Assembly: GCA_018398815.1 (NCBI GenBank)
Contig: CM031626.1
Coordinates: 37,837,145 to 37,901,144 of the forward strand
From: Conus ventricosus
Taxonomy: Eukaryota > Mollusca > Gastropoda > Neogastropoda > Conidae
DNA length: 64,000 bases
Direction of reading: 5' to 3'
Shown here: piece after piece, positions 1 through 12,404 of the stretch
How the letters are laid out: the number at the start of each line of letters is the position of its first letter
Numbering within the stretch: position 1 is the stretch's first letter
The notes under the pieces: generated by a model
The model's input: the letters and a program-made list of their open reading frames with translations, nothing else
Databases searched by the model: none
Told to the model about the DNA's origin: nothing
Translations under genes and position numbers: made by a program

Positions 1-90
1 AAGAACGAGAAACCACTTATCTTCTCAGGCTGGGCACACCAATTTTTACCAGTGTGCCCAGCCTGAGAATACAAGTGATTCCTCGTTCTT
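1..90. repeat. Long inverted repeat (39-nt arms)
   Basis: Arms at 1-39 and 52-90 are near-perfect reverse complements around a 12-nt centre. The right arm continues into a dispersed repeat that recurs at about 4028-4140 and 4440-4640, so this is one repeat-family member facing a truncated inverted copy of itself. The window edge cuts it off. Confidence 0.85.
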
Positions 91-190
91 CGTCTTCACA
101 GTCCTAAATGTTATTTGTTTTTGCCTGAAGAAGACCGAAGAGGTGGAAATGCATTGTGTCTTGTCCTGTACTGTGTTTGTCTATGTCCTT
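45..190 (+). repeat. Dispersed repeat family, copy A
   Basis: This segment shares an ordered set of blocks with minus-strand copies at 4440-4640 and 4028-4140: a CGTTCTTCGT/TTCAC block, a TTTTTGCC block, a GAAGAAGACC block with its partner AGGT, and a GAAA(C/T)GCATTGTG block. The CTGAAGA/GACC/GGT/GAAA arrangement resembles part of a hammerhead core, but helix I and a GUH cleavage site are missing. The family is not identified; a retroelement 3' end is possible. Confidence 0.5.
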
Positions 191-194
191 GGCG

Positions 195-837
195 GTAACT
201 AACTCCCTCTCTTTCTAAATTTTGCTTCATTTTCCACCCTCAGTCACTCTGTTTTGAAACTTGATTTGCTTTAGCTTTGGATATCTGTAGGCTTTGTGTG
301 CATGACTTTTATAATTCCTATTTTTACCGGTTCATTGGTTTTTTTTAAAATGTAAAGCGCTGTTGAGCATTTTCATGGAATATGCGCAATACAAATAAAC
401 GGTATTATTGTTATTATATTCATTATTATTATTATTATTATTATTAAGCTGTTCTTGCTTGCCAGCCTCTTCAGCAGCTTTTCTTTTTCAAATTGGTAAT
501 CACAAATGTGACTCAATCTTGACCAGAGAGGCCGAGGGATTCTCCCCACTTTTTGATTTCCCGTCTAAGTTTCACCGATTCAGCCATGATAATGAACTGT
601 TATACAATTCTGAACGATCAAATATCCACTAAGCACAACAAAAACAAATAATCTCACAATGTAATATCAAAATGAATTGATTATAGCATCAACCTCACAC
701 CCTGCTATCATCTGTCATGTAAGATAAACATTCACACAACAAACATAAAAGAAAAAGTTTTCCTCCTAGACTTCAACTCAGTCTATTTGCTCTGAATTCT
801 GTTCTGTCCACATGTTAAAATTTCGCCTCTACCCAAA
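195..837. other. No recognisable gene
   Basis: AT-rich sequence with a short ATT repeat near 400-450. The reading frame covering 408-632 is a low-complexity leucine run and has no family resemblance. I see no regulatory or RNA feature I can support here. Confidence 0.6.
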
Positions 838-964
838 AAGGAAATGGTCAGTGACTGATGGATGATGATCATTGTGATAAGTGAGATCAAGAGTACAATA
901 GTATGATGATCGTTGTCTTAAAAGTGAAGTAATGTGGTGGCATTAGTATAATAATGGCGGTTTT

Positions 965-1027
<63 letters not shown>

Positions 1028-1206
1028 GGATGAAATGATTAATGACTGGAGGATGATGATCATTGTCACAACTGAGATCAGCAGTACTATAGGATGATGA
1101 TCATTGTCATAAGTGAAATAATGTGGCATTTGTATAATAATGCCAGTTTGGGGAAAATGGAAATAATCAATGACTGATGGATGATGATCATTGTCATAAG
1201 TGAGAT
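838..1206 (+). repeat. Degenerate minisatellite, left part
   Basis: Units containing GATGATGATCATTGTCATAA, GTGAGATCAACAGT and GTGGCATTAGTATAATAATG recur about 2.5 times here and once more at 3853-3993. The array is interrupted by a 60-nt G run (967-1026) and then, after GTGAGAT, by the LINE insertion that ends at 3852. Confidence 0.75.
967..1026 (+). repeat. Homopolymer G60
   Basis: Sixty consecutive G residues inside the minisatellite. A tract this long could form G-quadruplexes, but its exact length is likely unreliable in any assembly. Confidence 0.95.
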
Positions 1207-1290
1207 TCAGATTCAGATTCAGAAAACTTTATTATCTCTTGTTAAAAGAAAAATTACATTTGTGACTGCTGCCCTAAAAGTTAAGACATA

Positions 1291-2820
1291 TACTGACTTC
1301 CATAAAAAACGCGAAAATTTGAAAGGCTATTTTTCGGGTGAAAAGGGGTGAATATACAATATTGAACCATTGTGGCAAGTTGTTTGAGTCCAAGACTCAC
1401 GTGCAGTGAAAAAAATTGTGTGAGCAACACATCATTCCCGGCATTGGAGGGTCAACAAAATGGCAAACTGGTTGCTGCACGTGAGGCACGTGCACACCAT
1501 GCAGAGCAAAAGGCATGCAGCCTTTATAAAGCCGCGCTACAAGGTTCAGGTAACGACTTGCTGTCTGAGCGCTACAGAGATGCCAAGACTACGAGCAGAG
1601 GTACGCAATCGTGCCCTAGGCCATCTGGAGGCTGGTGTGGATGCCAGGCAGGTCGCCAACATCTTTAACGTCCACATCTCAACCATCTATCATCTGCAGC
1701 ACCGCATGCGAATCACTGGTACCACTGATGATCGTCCCCGGCCAGGCCGTCCTTGGGTCACCACACAAAGAGAGGATCGCCATCTTGTTCGAACCCATCT
1801 GCGAGACAGGCGGCAAACAGCTGCTAACACTGCTCGACAGGTGCCTGGGAATCTCCAGTAACGAATCAGCCTTAACACTATGCGGCAGCATCTTCAGGAG
1901 AACGGGCTGGCATGTAGGCGTCCTCACAGAGGTCCGGTACTGACACCAAGACACCAGCAGGACAGGCTGCAGTGAGCACAAGCCCGAATCACAACTGGTG
2001 CAGGCAGCAGTGGGGACGCATACTGTTCTCAGATGAGAGCCGTTTTTGTATTGACATGGCTGACGGTCGTGTCAGAATATGGCGTCGACCTGGTGAACGC
2101 TATGCTGACTCCTGTGTGGTAGAGCGGAACCCCTGGGGAGAGCCGAACGTTATGATATGGGGCGCAATTGGCATTAACCACGCCATAGGACCAGTCATCT
2201 TTCAGAACATTGGTCCTGGTCACGGACAGGGTGTCAATGCACAGCGCTACATCAACCTGGTGCTCAGACCCCATGTCGATCCTTTTTTTGCGCAACACCC
2301 AAACTGGACATTCCAACAGGACAATGCAAGACCACACACCGCCAGGCCACCCAGCAATTTCTTCAGCATAACAACGTCAATGTGCTGCCCTGGCCAGCCC
2401 TCAGTCCCGATTTAAACCCAATAGAACATTTTTGGGATGAACTTGGCAGACGGTTGGACCTCCTGCGTCCATGACTAGCAACAGCGGCTCAACTTCACCA
2501 GGCCATCGTCCATGTGTGGGCTGGTGTGCCAAGGGGACGCATCAACCACCTGGTCCACTCAATGAGTCGCAGGTGTCAAGCAGTTTCAACGCAAATGGTG
2601 GCCACACACGGTATTAGGACTTCAAGCTGGTTTGTCACGTGACCTTGGATTTTCCACACAAAAGACATATTGCTGATGACATTTTCACACATTACCGGTG
2701 TAATGAATCAAATCACGTTGAATTCTCGCTTCCACTCTGTACAATTGTGACCAATATAATTCACCCCCAACCTTCAGCTTGTTTTGTTTTCGCGTTTTTT
2801 TTTTATAATGGAAGTCAGTA
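1291..2820 (+). mobile_element. Tc1/mariner DNA transposon with TIRs and TA duplication
   Basis: Terminal inverted repeats begin CTGACTTCCATAAAAAACGCG after TA at 1291-1292 and end with the complementary sequence ending GAAGTCAG before TA at 2819-2820. The right arm has a longer T run. TA is the expected Tc1/mariner target duplication. Total length is 1530 bp and it encloses one broken DD34E transposase gene. It inserted into the 3' UTR of a minus-strand LINE. Confidence 0.9.
1580..2617 (+). pseudogene. Tc1 transposase (DD34E), inactivated
   Basis: This encoded a cut-and-paste transposase acting on the flanking TIRs. An N-terminal helix-turn-helix region is followed by the linker RPRPGRP typical of Tc1. 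The catalytic segments are FSDESRF (Asp near 2031), FQQDNARPHTA (Asp at 2320-2322) and NPIEHFWDELG (Glu at 2424-2426). Second Asp to Glu spacing is 34 residues, the Tc1 signature. It ends in GHTRY-stop at 2615-2617, the usual Tc1 C-terminus, and the span of about 346 codons matches the family. In-frame stops at 1859 and 1974 and frameshifts near 1980 and 2342 disable it. The ATG at 1580 gives MPRLRAEV, a normal N-terminus. Confidence 0.88.
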
Positions 2821-2992
2821 TATATATTTATAGTTACAGACATGACACTAAAACTAAAATTACTTTCAAACAATAAAACATGCATATATCACGAAAATGG
2901 GAATTTCAGTCTTTCTCATTTTTCGATAGTGCAAATAAAACATGCTTTTCAGCCACACATAATTACATATACATACATGCGTGCCCTCATGC

Positions 2993-2997
<5 letters not shown>

Positions 2998-3032
<35 letters not shown>

Positions 3033-3034
3033 AG

Positions 3035-3072
<38 letters not shown>
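2998..3072 (+). repeat. (GA)n microsatellite
   Basis: Interrupted GA tract within the LINE 3' UTR region. Confidence 0.95.
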
Positions 3073-3076
<4 letters not shown>

Positions 3077-3159
3077 AGGTGATTTATCATTAAAAAATCA
3101 TTAAGATAAGACATATTCCAGACATTTTTATTCCTCACTGCTCCAGGATATGCACACAT

Positions 3160-3162
<3 letters not shown>

Positions 3163-3223
<61 letters not shown>

Positions 3224-3294
3224 ACACACACACACAAAACACACACACACACACACACAACACACACACACACCACACACACACACACACACAC
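3163..3294 (+). repeat. (CA)n microsatellite
   Basis: Interrupted CA tract of about 130 bp, also inside the LINE insertion. Confidence 0.95.
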
Positions 3295-3441
3295 TCCAGC
3301 ATCTATACTTTCCCGCTTGCTCACAGACGTACACGCACGCGCACATGCTTATTATATCACAGGTTATCCACCATCTCTGCTTCTTACATGCTGCGTTTAA
3401 AAATGCAATGGATTGGAACACGAAGCTCTTTTTTGTACGCA

Positions 3442-3780
3442 TCAGCTTCGCTCTGGGGACACGAAATCGTCTGCCTGATGGAAGGAGCTCATACTGTCGC
3501 GCAAGCGTGTGCCCACTGTCGCCAACAATCGCACGAGCCTTGTCACCGCGCGCCTTTCATACAACTCACTCATACTCTCCTGTCTCTCGCCAACAATCTT
3601 ACCACAGATGTTGACGACGCTATTCAAGAGTTTCCTGTGTTTCAGACTAAGATTTCCATACCAGCAAATGCATGAAAAAGTCAAGACAGACTCAATAAAA
3701 CTCCTGTAAAATGTTTTAAGTATTTTTGGCTGGACAGCAGATTCCTCAATTTGCGTTGGAAATACATTCTGGTTTGGCAT
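3442..3780 (-). pseudogene. LINE reverse transcriptase, C-terminal fragment
   Basis: A 112-residue open frame contains LKTFYRSFIESVLTFSCICW followed by a short basic tail region. This is the pattern seen after the RT thumb in L2/CR1/Rex-like non-LTR polyproteins (FY.SFIESVLTFS..CW). The protein is 5'-truncated at the insertion edge and lacks the usual downstream PSGRRY motif, having SPERS instead. The orientation fits the 3' tail at 1207. The fragment is non-functional. Confidence 0.65.
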
Positions 3781-3852
3781 TTTTTTGTATGTGGACCTGG
3801 TGTGTGTATTGAAAGTGAGCTTATTGTCTAACGTTGTGCCCGAATATTTGTA

Positions 3853-3993
3853 ATCAACAGTGCTATAGGATGATAATCATTGTCATAAGTGAATTATAAT
3901 GTGGTGGCATTAGTATAACAATGCTGGTTGGGGGAACATGGAAATGATTAATGACTGATCAATGGATGATCATCATTGTTATAAGTGAGATCA
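3853..3993 (+). repeat. Degenerate minisatellite, right part
   Basis: Resumes the units seen at 838-1206 in the same order and strand. Together they bracket the nested LINE and Tc1 insertion. Confidence 0.7.
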
Positions 3994-4027
3994 ACACTAA
4001 CCACGCACACACACACACGCACACCTC

Positions 4028-4140
4028 TTGGGTCTCCTTCAGGCAAAAAAAACAACGTTCGGAAGTGAAAATGAAGAACGAGTGACCACTTATCTTCTTG
4101 TATTCAACGCAAAATGGCTGTTAGATGAAAACGAGGTTGT
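4028..4140 (-). repeat. Dispersed repeat family, copy C (truncated)
   Basis: Shares the AACGAG(T)GACCACTTATCTTCT and AAAATGGCTGTT(A/G)GATGAAAAC blocks with the copy at 4440-4640, in the same strand. Confidence 0.6.
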
Positions 4141-4268
4141 TAAGGACTGGATCATGGGAGTTGAAATAATGATGATGACCGTGATAATGATGGTAACCCA
4201 AAGGCAATGATAGTGATGATAGTGGCGATGATGAAAACGTATGTATTAAAGGGAGGGATATTGGTAAA

Positions 4269-4314
<46 letters not shown>

Positions 4315-4347
4315 TGTGTGTGTGTTGTGTGTGTGGTGTGTGTGTGT
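4269..4347 (+). repeat. (GT)n microsatellite
   Basis: Interrupted GT tract. Confidence 0.95.
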
Positions 4348-4439
4348 TGAGACAAAGGGGGTGGGGTGGATGAAAAAATAGGGTTTGTTTGTTTGCTTTG
4401 CAATTATTTAGAAATAAAAAAGAGGTTAATTACTGCCAA

Positions 4440-4663
4440 AAATACAGACAAACAGATTACAGGGCAAAGCACAATGCGTTTCGACCTCTTTGGTCTTCTT
4501 TGGGCAAAAACCAAACAAACAAACAAACAAACAAACAAACAAACAAACAAACAAACAAACAATTAGGACAGTGAAAACGAAGAAACCACTTATCTACTCA
4601 CATTCGGCATAAAATGGCTGTTGGATGAAAACAAAACAAACAAACAAACAAACAAACAAACAA
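4440..4663 (-). repeat. Dispersed repeat family, copy B, with AAAC tracts
   Basis: The reverse complement of this copy aligns block by block with the sequence at 45-190. Its GACC/GGTC arms are perfectly complementary and are followed by GAAACGCATTGTG. Two (AAAC)n tracts at 4509-4563 and 4632-4663 expand positions that are short in copy A. Confidence 0.6.
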
Positions 4664-5067
4664 CAACAACATCACCAACTTTCGGCAGAGAAGGTCAGTT
4701 TGGCCCTTGGCATGGATGACACGTTACACACAGCATGCACTCTGCGTGAGAAGCTGAAACAAGGAAAGAGTTGTTCAATTGAATGGACGATATTGCCTAA
4801 ATGACACGGGAGACGGCTGAATGAAGCGCCAGCAGGCAGCTCTTCAGTTGGGTCTGCCCAGGTAGGTAGCCCGTTGTGCAAACGAGAATGCGGATTGTGA
4901 AGCGCTCAGACTTGGTCTCTGACTGGGGATAGGCGCTATATACGAAAAAAAACCTCTCTTAAAAAAACAAAAACAAACAAACACAAGAAAACAAGCAACC
5001 AACAAAACAAAACAAAACAACCCCCCCCAAAAAAAACAACAACAACAAAAAACAAAAAACAAACCCA

Positions 5068-5100
<33 letters not shown>

Positions 5101-5560
5101 CTACTACAACAACAAAACAAGTCTGGAATTTTGAAGCGAAATTGGATTGGTTAGTTCGTTTACCCCCCCCCCCCCCCTTTTCATTCTGAAAGTTTACCTA
5201 ACACATTCAAATTTACAGGATGAACAAAACTATAAGTGGCACCAGTGAAACTGACATTCTTTCCCAGGGGAAGGGCGTCATGCTAGGGCAAACGTATTGT
5301 GACTGATGCACTGAAACATTATACAACTAGCTCCACCACTGTAAACTACTATTGAACATAACGGACAATGATCTTGAGAATGTAAAATAACTGCACGCAC
5401 ACAATACCATGGAATGCAGAACAAGGCGCATTACACAACAAAGGGAAATAACTCGTGTCTGTCTACGATCTTAGGGATCCTGTGGTTGTGTCCCTTTTCG
5501 ATTGCCGCTGAATTAACTCTGCGACATACAGCAAAGACAGTGCTTCATCATGGATTGTAT
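4664..5560. other. No recognisable gene; AAC-rich intergenic
   Basis: CAA/AAC-rich low complexity lies between about 4960 and 5120 and a C run at 5164-5178. Nothing else here is supported. Confidence 0.6.
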
Positions 5561-5561
5561 T

Positions 5562-5705
<144 letters not shown>

Positions 5706-5929
5706 ACTTGTTAATTCATTTTTTTTAAAGACGGTACTTTATTTACTTACTTATGAATGAATGAATGAATTAATTTATTAATTTTCTTTATTATTTATTT
5801 AATTATTTCAATTCTTCGGCAATGTACCAGGACAGATGCGACAAAACAAAGAAGAACCGAACTTGATGGATGTAATAATTATGTGTGTGTCAGAGCTGGC
5901 AGGTAGGTCATAAAAGAGGGGCAGGGGTC

Positions 5930-6048
<119 letters not shown>

Positions 6049-6159
6049 CTCACTCACTCGCAAGCACACACACTGCAGGCAAATACGGAAGGGTTCTTGT
6101 TTATAAATCTAAATTAATTCCAATTCACTCACCCACCCACCCAGACCGACAGCCAGAAG

Positions 6160-6261
<102 letters not shown>

Positions 6262-6418
6262 ACACAGGGGTATCATTTTCCCGCAAATCATTTTGCGTTG
6301 AAATATAGATAATGACAAAGGAGATGTGTGGACAGTTTTTGAAACAGATATCACACATTCTGGCTTTGATAAAAAGAGTCCTGGTTGCAAGATGTTTTGA
6401 TCAAGTAGTAGGCATCCT

Positions 6419-6560
6419 TCAGTCTCGGAAGACTATGGAGTTGCGCTCTAGGTGTCTATTCTGGTACAGCGACGGGTGTGGCTGACCAGTGCGACGCTGG
6501 AATGACAGTCCCTGTGGCAGAGGGCACAGATGAAGTCTGACGCTGGTCTGTCTGCCTGGG
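6419..6560 (-). pseudogene. LINE ORF2 C-terminal zinc-knuckle-like fragment
   Basis: On the minus strand a frame reads DFICALCHRDCHSSVALVSH followed by TRRC, a C-x2-C-x12-H-x4-C pattern like the short cysteine motif that ends many jockey/CR1-type LINE ORF2 proteins. Stops follow soon after and no RT motif remains nearby. It is an isolated fragment and could be a chance match. Confidence 0.45.
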
Positions 6561-6629
6561 CTGCAACCTTTCTTCTCATTCTCTTTCCCCCGTGCTGCTG
6601 AGCGAGTGTCTCTTCGAACTTTAATCAAG

Positions 6630-7200
6630 TAGGTCCACGAATACTACAAGCCTACTTTTTTTTTCCCAAGTGTTTGTTGTTGTTGCTGTTTTTGTTGTTG
6701 CTGTTGCCGTTATTCATGATGTTGTTCTTGTTGCTGTCGCTGTTTTGTAGATGCTTTAATGTTTGCTGTCCGTGTGTTGCTGTTGTTGTGGTGGTGGTGG
6801 TGGTGATTGTGGTGAGTGTGATGGGGTGTGGGGTGTCGGGTCGTTGCCTTACTGTCGTGTTACATTTTTACGTCGTTGTTTGTGCGCCATTGTGGTCGCA
6901 TTGTTGTTATTGCTGTTGTGTTCCTGTTACGGTATTGTTGTTATGTGGTTCATGTGTTGTTGTTATTTTTGTCATTTTGCTGCTATTACTATTGTTGTGT
7001 CGATAATTCTATTGTTTTTGCGGCGTCGTTTTTGTTGTTATCGTTATTTTTGTTAATGCTTTGTTGATTTGATTATGTTGCTGTTGCTCATGCTTTAGTT
7101 GCATTGTTGTTGTTTAAATAATTGTTGTTACTGTTATGGTGGTGGTGGTGGTAGTGGTGGCAGTGGTGGTGGTGGTGGATCTCTTTTACAAAGGGATCTT
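6630..7200. repeat. GTT/GCT trinucleotide-rich low complexity
   Basis: The segment is dominated by TTG, GTG and TGC trinucleotides, with GGT runs at 6786-6806 and 7138-7178. The valine/leucine/cysteine frames here are composition artefacts. Confidence 0.8.
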
Positions 7201-7404
7201 TTCGCGTTCTTTGCACCTCTTTGTTGCCATTCTGTCCGTCCATTCATCTGCTAAACACGGCAGAGAGATGGGACACAGGTGAAGGCTGCATCCGACCATT
7301 TTGAAATTTTGAACGAGAACGTGAACAAGATATTGAATTTCCATTGTAAGATCTGCCCATTTCTTGAGCTTTGTTGATTTTTATTGAAAGTGCATCTCTC
7401 TCTG

Positions 7405-7407
<3 letters not shown>

Positions 7408-7482
<75 letters not shown>
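7408..7482 (+). repeat. (GT)n microsatellite
   Basis: About 75 bp of GT. Confidence 0.97.
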
Positions 7483-7483
<1 letters not shown>

Positions 7484-7559
7484 TGTGAAAATTGAACAGC
7501 CCTCAGTGAAGACACAATGCAAGGGATGTTCCATGTTGCATGAATGGATTGTATGTTTT

Positions 7560-8060
7560 TGACTGGAGGCAAGAAACAAACCGTCTTCGGCTGGTTGTCT
7601 TCAGTAGCGCGACCTGGGGCTGAAGCCTTTTTGAAATCTGCCACTCCCAATCAGCATTTGCCTCGTTCGAGAGTGATTTTCATATTCGACACTCTTGAAG
7701 TATTGTCAGTGTAGTCCGGCGCTTCTTGACGTAGAAAACCAATCGTCATCTACCAACTGCCTGCTGTTTAACATCTGCTTTCACAGCTGATTTTCTTTGA
7801 TGTTGTTTTACTGTCGCAAATCCTCGCAATTTACTCGGTAACTGATGCTTTGAATCGTGTCCCTTTGTTTCCTGTCTCTGTTTTATGGTTTGCTTGATCT
7901 TTATTGTTCCGGTTGGCCAGTGCATGTTTGGGGACAGCTTTTTACGCCGTTTTGACTTTTGTTCCGTTGTTCATTTAAAAAAGCCACGAATCTGTTGACA
8001 CCATTTCCTTATTTAGGTGTAGAAAAATCCTTACTCTCTATCACGAACAATGCCATTTCT
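7560..8060. other. No recognisable gene
   Basis: Mixed-composition sequence between a microsatellite and a LINE fragment. No family resemblance was seen in any frame. Confidence 0.5.
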
Positions 8061-8074
8061 CGGTAGTCAAGGAG

Positions 8075-8500
8075 GTGAAAGATACAGGGGCTGATTTGAG
8101 ATCTGATGGTCCTCGTCACAGATACGGGCCAGAAGCCATCGCAGGTTTATTGAAGTTGCAGCCAAGGTGGAATTTTTCCTCGAGCAAAATCGTCTTGCGT
8201 GATCTCGAGTCGCTGATACTTGAAACGATTCCCGTAACTGGGTGTAATGCAACAGTGATCTCAACCAGTGACACGCTTTTGTGTAGGATGGAGGAGAGAG
8301 TAAGGTGGGGTGATGGTGGTACACTGATACGCTCTCTGGTCATTGCCTTATTTCTCTATGAATGGAAGACGTGGACTCTGACAGCTGAACTTGAAGAAAG
8401 TGTCCAAGCATTAGAGTTGAGATGCTTCTGTAAGAACCTTGGCATTTCATACAAAGGCCACATTACCAACTTGGAGATCCAGACCAGAGTAAGTATATTG
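8075..8500 (+). pseudogene. LINE RT C-terminal fragment
   Basis: An open frame contains LIRSLVIALFLYEWKTWTLT, then ELEESVQALELRCF and NLGISYKGHITN. This matches the post-RT region common in RTE/CR1-type elements (SLV.S.LLYG.ETWTLT, QA.E..C.R..LGISY..H.TN). The N-terminal part is scrambled and a TA microsatellite truncates the 3' end. A polyadenylation-like segment follows at about 8880-8905. Confidence 0.6.
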
Positions 8501-8614
8501 TATATAATATATATATATATATATCTATATCTTGGTACGCCATTGCAAACATTTCAGTAACGCAGCCGAAATGTGATGAAACGTGGATGAAAGCTTGGTT
8601 CTTTTTGTTATGGT

Positions 8615-8764
<150 letters not shown>

Positions 8765-10156
8765 TGTGTTGATCCATCCATTTTTTCAGTATGTGTAGAA
8801 TGACGCTTTAAAGCAGTTCTTTTGTTTTCTCTTTTACTATATTTATTGGACAGCCCTGAAATGACTCCTGAGGTCTGTAGGGCTATAAGACAATAAAACA
8901 TTTACTGCTTTATATGCTAGTTCATGCTGGCTTCGTATTATATATAAATGGGTCGTGTTGCTGCCAAATGTTCACAACGACCTGTCATGGTACGTCTGTC
9001 AACCTCGGGTGATGTCAGTGGAGGAAGGACTAGCGCACAGCCCAAACACACTCACAGCTTGCTTACGATCTCATTCATATATCATGCATTCGTCACATCA
9101 AACCACTAGTAAAGTCTATAACTTTACTATACATGATCATAGAAGAACATCAATGCCTATAGAATCAAACAAAATAAAACATTCTCTCTTTCCTGAACTT
9201 CACAAAATCATTTATCTAAAACATCATTAACTAACCCGGGTATAAAATAGATTTCTACTTTACCTGGCCAGGTGATCTTAACTATTCACGAATCACTGTC
9301 TCTTCTTTTCTTTTCTTTTTCTTTTCACTGTCACTTTCACAACACGACACAGCTGCTGGCACTGGTGTTGGTCTGATGGCGCCTGGTCAGGTGAGACTGT
9401 TGGCGTTGGTCTGTGGTTCTGCTTGGCGAAGTGACGCTGCCAGGTATGAGGTCAAACCCCCGGTTGGGGTAGAACAGTGACTATCAACATCGATCTGTTC
9501 TCCTTCTTTCTTCCGCATAACGCATTGCACTCTCTCTCTCTCTCTTCTTCTAGTTGTCTTATCAAATGGACATGGTTGCTTTATTTTCTTTTTTTTTCTT
9601 TCTTTTCTTCTTCATAAATTAGAACTCTCTCTCTCTCTCCACATCTCTCCTCAGTCCTTCTCTGCAGACTTTTCCCATGCTAATCTCTCAATTTGGGTTC
9701 TCTTCTCTCCCCCCCTCATCTCTCTCTCTCTCTGCAGAAATCCAGCTGACATGTCGACTGGGTTGACCTTTTCATGTTAATGAGGGAAAAAAACGCACAT
9801 GACGAATCGAAAGAACATCATGATATTAGGGGATTTTAATATAGATTACTAAAATCAAATAAACAGTGGAACTTGTTTTTGAGTCACTTGGTCTTACTCA
9901 GCTAATCAACACCCCTACAAGGGTCACTGAGATTTCTGAAACACTGATAGACCATTTATATGTACAAATCCAGAAACATTCTTGAGACAAGTGTACCTGT
10001 TTATGGATGCAGTGATCACTTCCCGATTTGTTGCACTTGGTCAAAAAGGGTATCAAAATTCCAAGGTAAAACCATAAAAACGATTACCTTTAGAAACTTT
10101 TAAAAAATTTGATCGTGACAAATTTATCTTGACCTTTTAAATTCACTCTAAATATA

Positions 10157-11400
10157 GTGTATCAATATACAGAACCCAATCAGGCTCTAGAAGCTTGGTA
10201 CTCCATCTTCTATGTATATACAAAAAACATCCCCCGCTCCAACCAAAAAGAGTCAAATATGGATAAAACTCCTTGGCTAACAAATGAGATACAGAATGCT
10301 ATTTACCAAAGAGAGTACCTGTTAAAAATGGCCCTCGGAAGAATATAAAAAACAAAGAAATAAAGTAATTCTCTCATTAGAGCAAAAGAAAAAGAATATT
10401 TTTCAAACTTAATTAGTGAAAAAAAGACAGCAAGCCCGTATGGAAAGCCATCCATGGATTAACAAATAAACATGTTTCCTCTGCCCCAAAATTTATTATG
10501 AATGATATATCTGCTAGTAAAATAAATCACCATTTTACAACAGTACAGATCAAATAATTCTTGATGATAATCAAATGATAATGACTAAAAGAATTACAAA
10601 AATACTGCAGGGGAAAAATATCCATTCAGTTTTAGTATCAGCCATCTAGATGTTCATTCTGTTTTCGTGTCACTTGGCGATTGAAACAGACAGCCACTCG
10701 GGGAAATTTGGACGGTATGACGGTTTAAAATTCTAAAGCTCTCCGCACCGTTATCGCAGAAAAACGTTAAATTTACATTTACAACCTCTGTATAGATAAA
10801 CAATGCTTTCCAGATCCTTTAAAAAAAGGCAAAAATCATCCCAATTATACAAATCAGGAAACACTACTGACCCATAAATTTTAGACCTATTTCGATTCTA
10901 TCAGTTCTTTTAAGCCTTAGAACCCCCACATAAATAAGTGTCTCCATTCCCATGCAGTAAAATACGATTTATCCACCCAAATCAATCGGGGTTTCAGAGA
11001 AAACCATTCATGCCACACGTGCTAACTAGACTAATAGATAGATGGCTATTAAACATGAAAATACAAACAATTTTCAGGAATTCTCTTCGTAGATTTCGCA
11101 AAAGCCTTCGACGTTATAAATCATGAACTTTTACTCAGAAAAACTAACTTTGTATAAACTATATACAAAACACTGAACTGATTTCTCTTTTCTGTCCAAC
11201 CGACAACAAATTGTGTCCGTAATACATACAAATTAATTTTCTTCCAACAAATTTGGAGTCCCACAAGGGGCAGTATTAGGTCCTCTGTTGTTTTATTTTA
11301 CATCAATGATCTGCCATTGTACTTTAAAATAACAGCGAAATGTTCGCTGATGATACAACTTTAGACACAAGTAATTCTGATGCCCAAAGGTTTGCAGTGA
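10157..11400 (+). pseudogene. LINE RT coding remnant
   Basis: This is the reverse transcriptase region of the nested element. It keeps the linker before RT (TPWLTNEIQNAIYQ), the fingers motif, a palm motif A remnant (RRFRKSLRR for the usual FAKAFD) and motif C FADD, but in several frames. It cannot make protein as assembled. Because the host LTR copies are almost identical, some of these indels may be sequencing errors rather than age. Confidence 0.7.
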
Positions 11401-12357
11401 CATCCAAGAAAACATCAATCTTTTGGTTAAAAGGAACGATTTAATCACATGGTATCCCTCCTCAAAAAACTAAATTTCATGATGATAACTACTAGACAGA
11501 AGCGCAAATTCTAAGCCAGAATCTACCAGTACTTTGTATTCTAATGAAACATCGAAGAAGTATCCAGTCACAAAGTCTTAGGAATAAAAAATAGATAATA
11601 ATCTAATTGGTCAAAACACTTAGAGTCTTTATCTAAAACGTTGCAAGAAAATACATCTTCTAAAAAGGATTAAGAAATTCTTAAATTTGCATGCAAAAAA
11701 CTATTTTTCACTCTTATATTCAGCCATTATCGACTATGCTCAACACTTTGGGACTCAGCGAGCAAGAATTCACTCAAACCACTAATTAGCCTTCACAAAA
11801 GAGCTGTCAAAGTAACATTAGGTCACCATCTTCACTGGTAGATTCAGACTATAAGCAATCAGGCATTCTCCATTTAAAGCCAAACTTCTATACAATAAAG
11901 GCTCTTTTGCATAAGGTACTCCATGGAAATGCTCCACTTTCTTAACAAATATGTTCACTTTTAACGGACTATCGACATTCACATAAAATAAACCTCCCCC
12001 CCTTTGCCATGATTAAACTATACAAGTCTAGTCTGGCGTATTCCGGGGGTTGGCTATGGAACCATATTCTGATGAACTTAAAATCAATCAAACTTTAAAA
12101 AGTTCAAGTCTTTTTTTCACAATATCTTTTGAAAGTCTCAGATTTGACTGCATATACCGAAAAAGTATTGATAATTCTCAATTCAGATTCTTTAACAAAA
12201 TGTGATGTTCGAAGTTGACTTAATTCTACGCAAATTGCAGTGATCATCCTGTGCATTAATGTGTTTTTTCAAAGTTTTTGTAGGGATTATCTAATCTGCT
12301 TCATTGTCTTTCTCTTCCTTTATCTCTGCCTTTCTTTGCCAGTCGGTCGGTCGGTCG

Positions 12358-12359
<2 letters not shown>

Positions 12360-12404
<45 letters not shown>

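Larger units (their letters stand above)
1207..3852 (-). mobile_element. 5'-truncated LINE, split by a Tc1 element
   Basis: Read on the minus strand, the element runs from an RT C-terminal coding fragment (3780-3442) through a 3' UTR with GA and CA microsatellites. It ends at 1235-1207 in AATAAAGTTTTCTGAATC followed by ATTCAG repeats, a known style of L2/Rex-like LINE 3' tail. The minisatellite resumes on each side, which marks both insertion edges. The 3' UTR is interrupted by the Tc1 element at 1291-2820, so the Tc1 is younger. Confidence 0.7.

Noticed and set aside
125..160. Functional hammerhead ribozyme in the first repeat copy
   Set aside because: The CTGAAGA and GAAA blocks are present, but flanking bases do not pair as helix I, the site would be GUG rather than GUH, and helix III does not close.
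1372..1668. Separate gene overlapping the Tc1 N-terminus
   Set aside because: It is an alternative frame inside the transposon and lacks transposase motifs; the frame from 1580 carries them.
6674..7067. Overlapping Leu/Val/Cys-rich frames as a membrane protein
   Set aside because: All three frames are open because of TTG/GTT trinucleotide bias; no single frame stands out.
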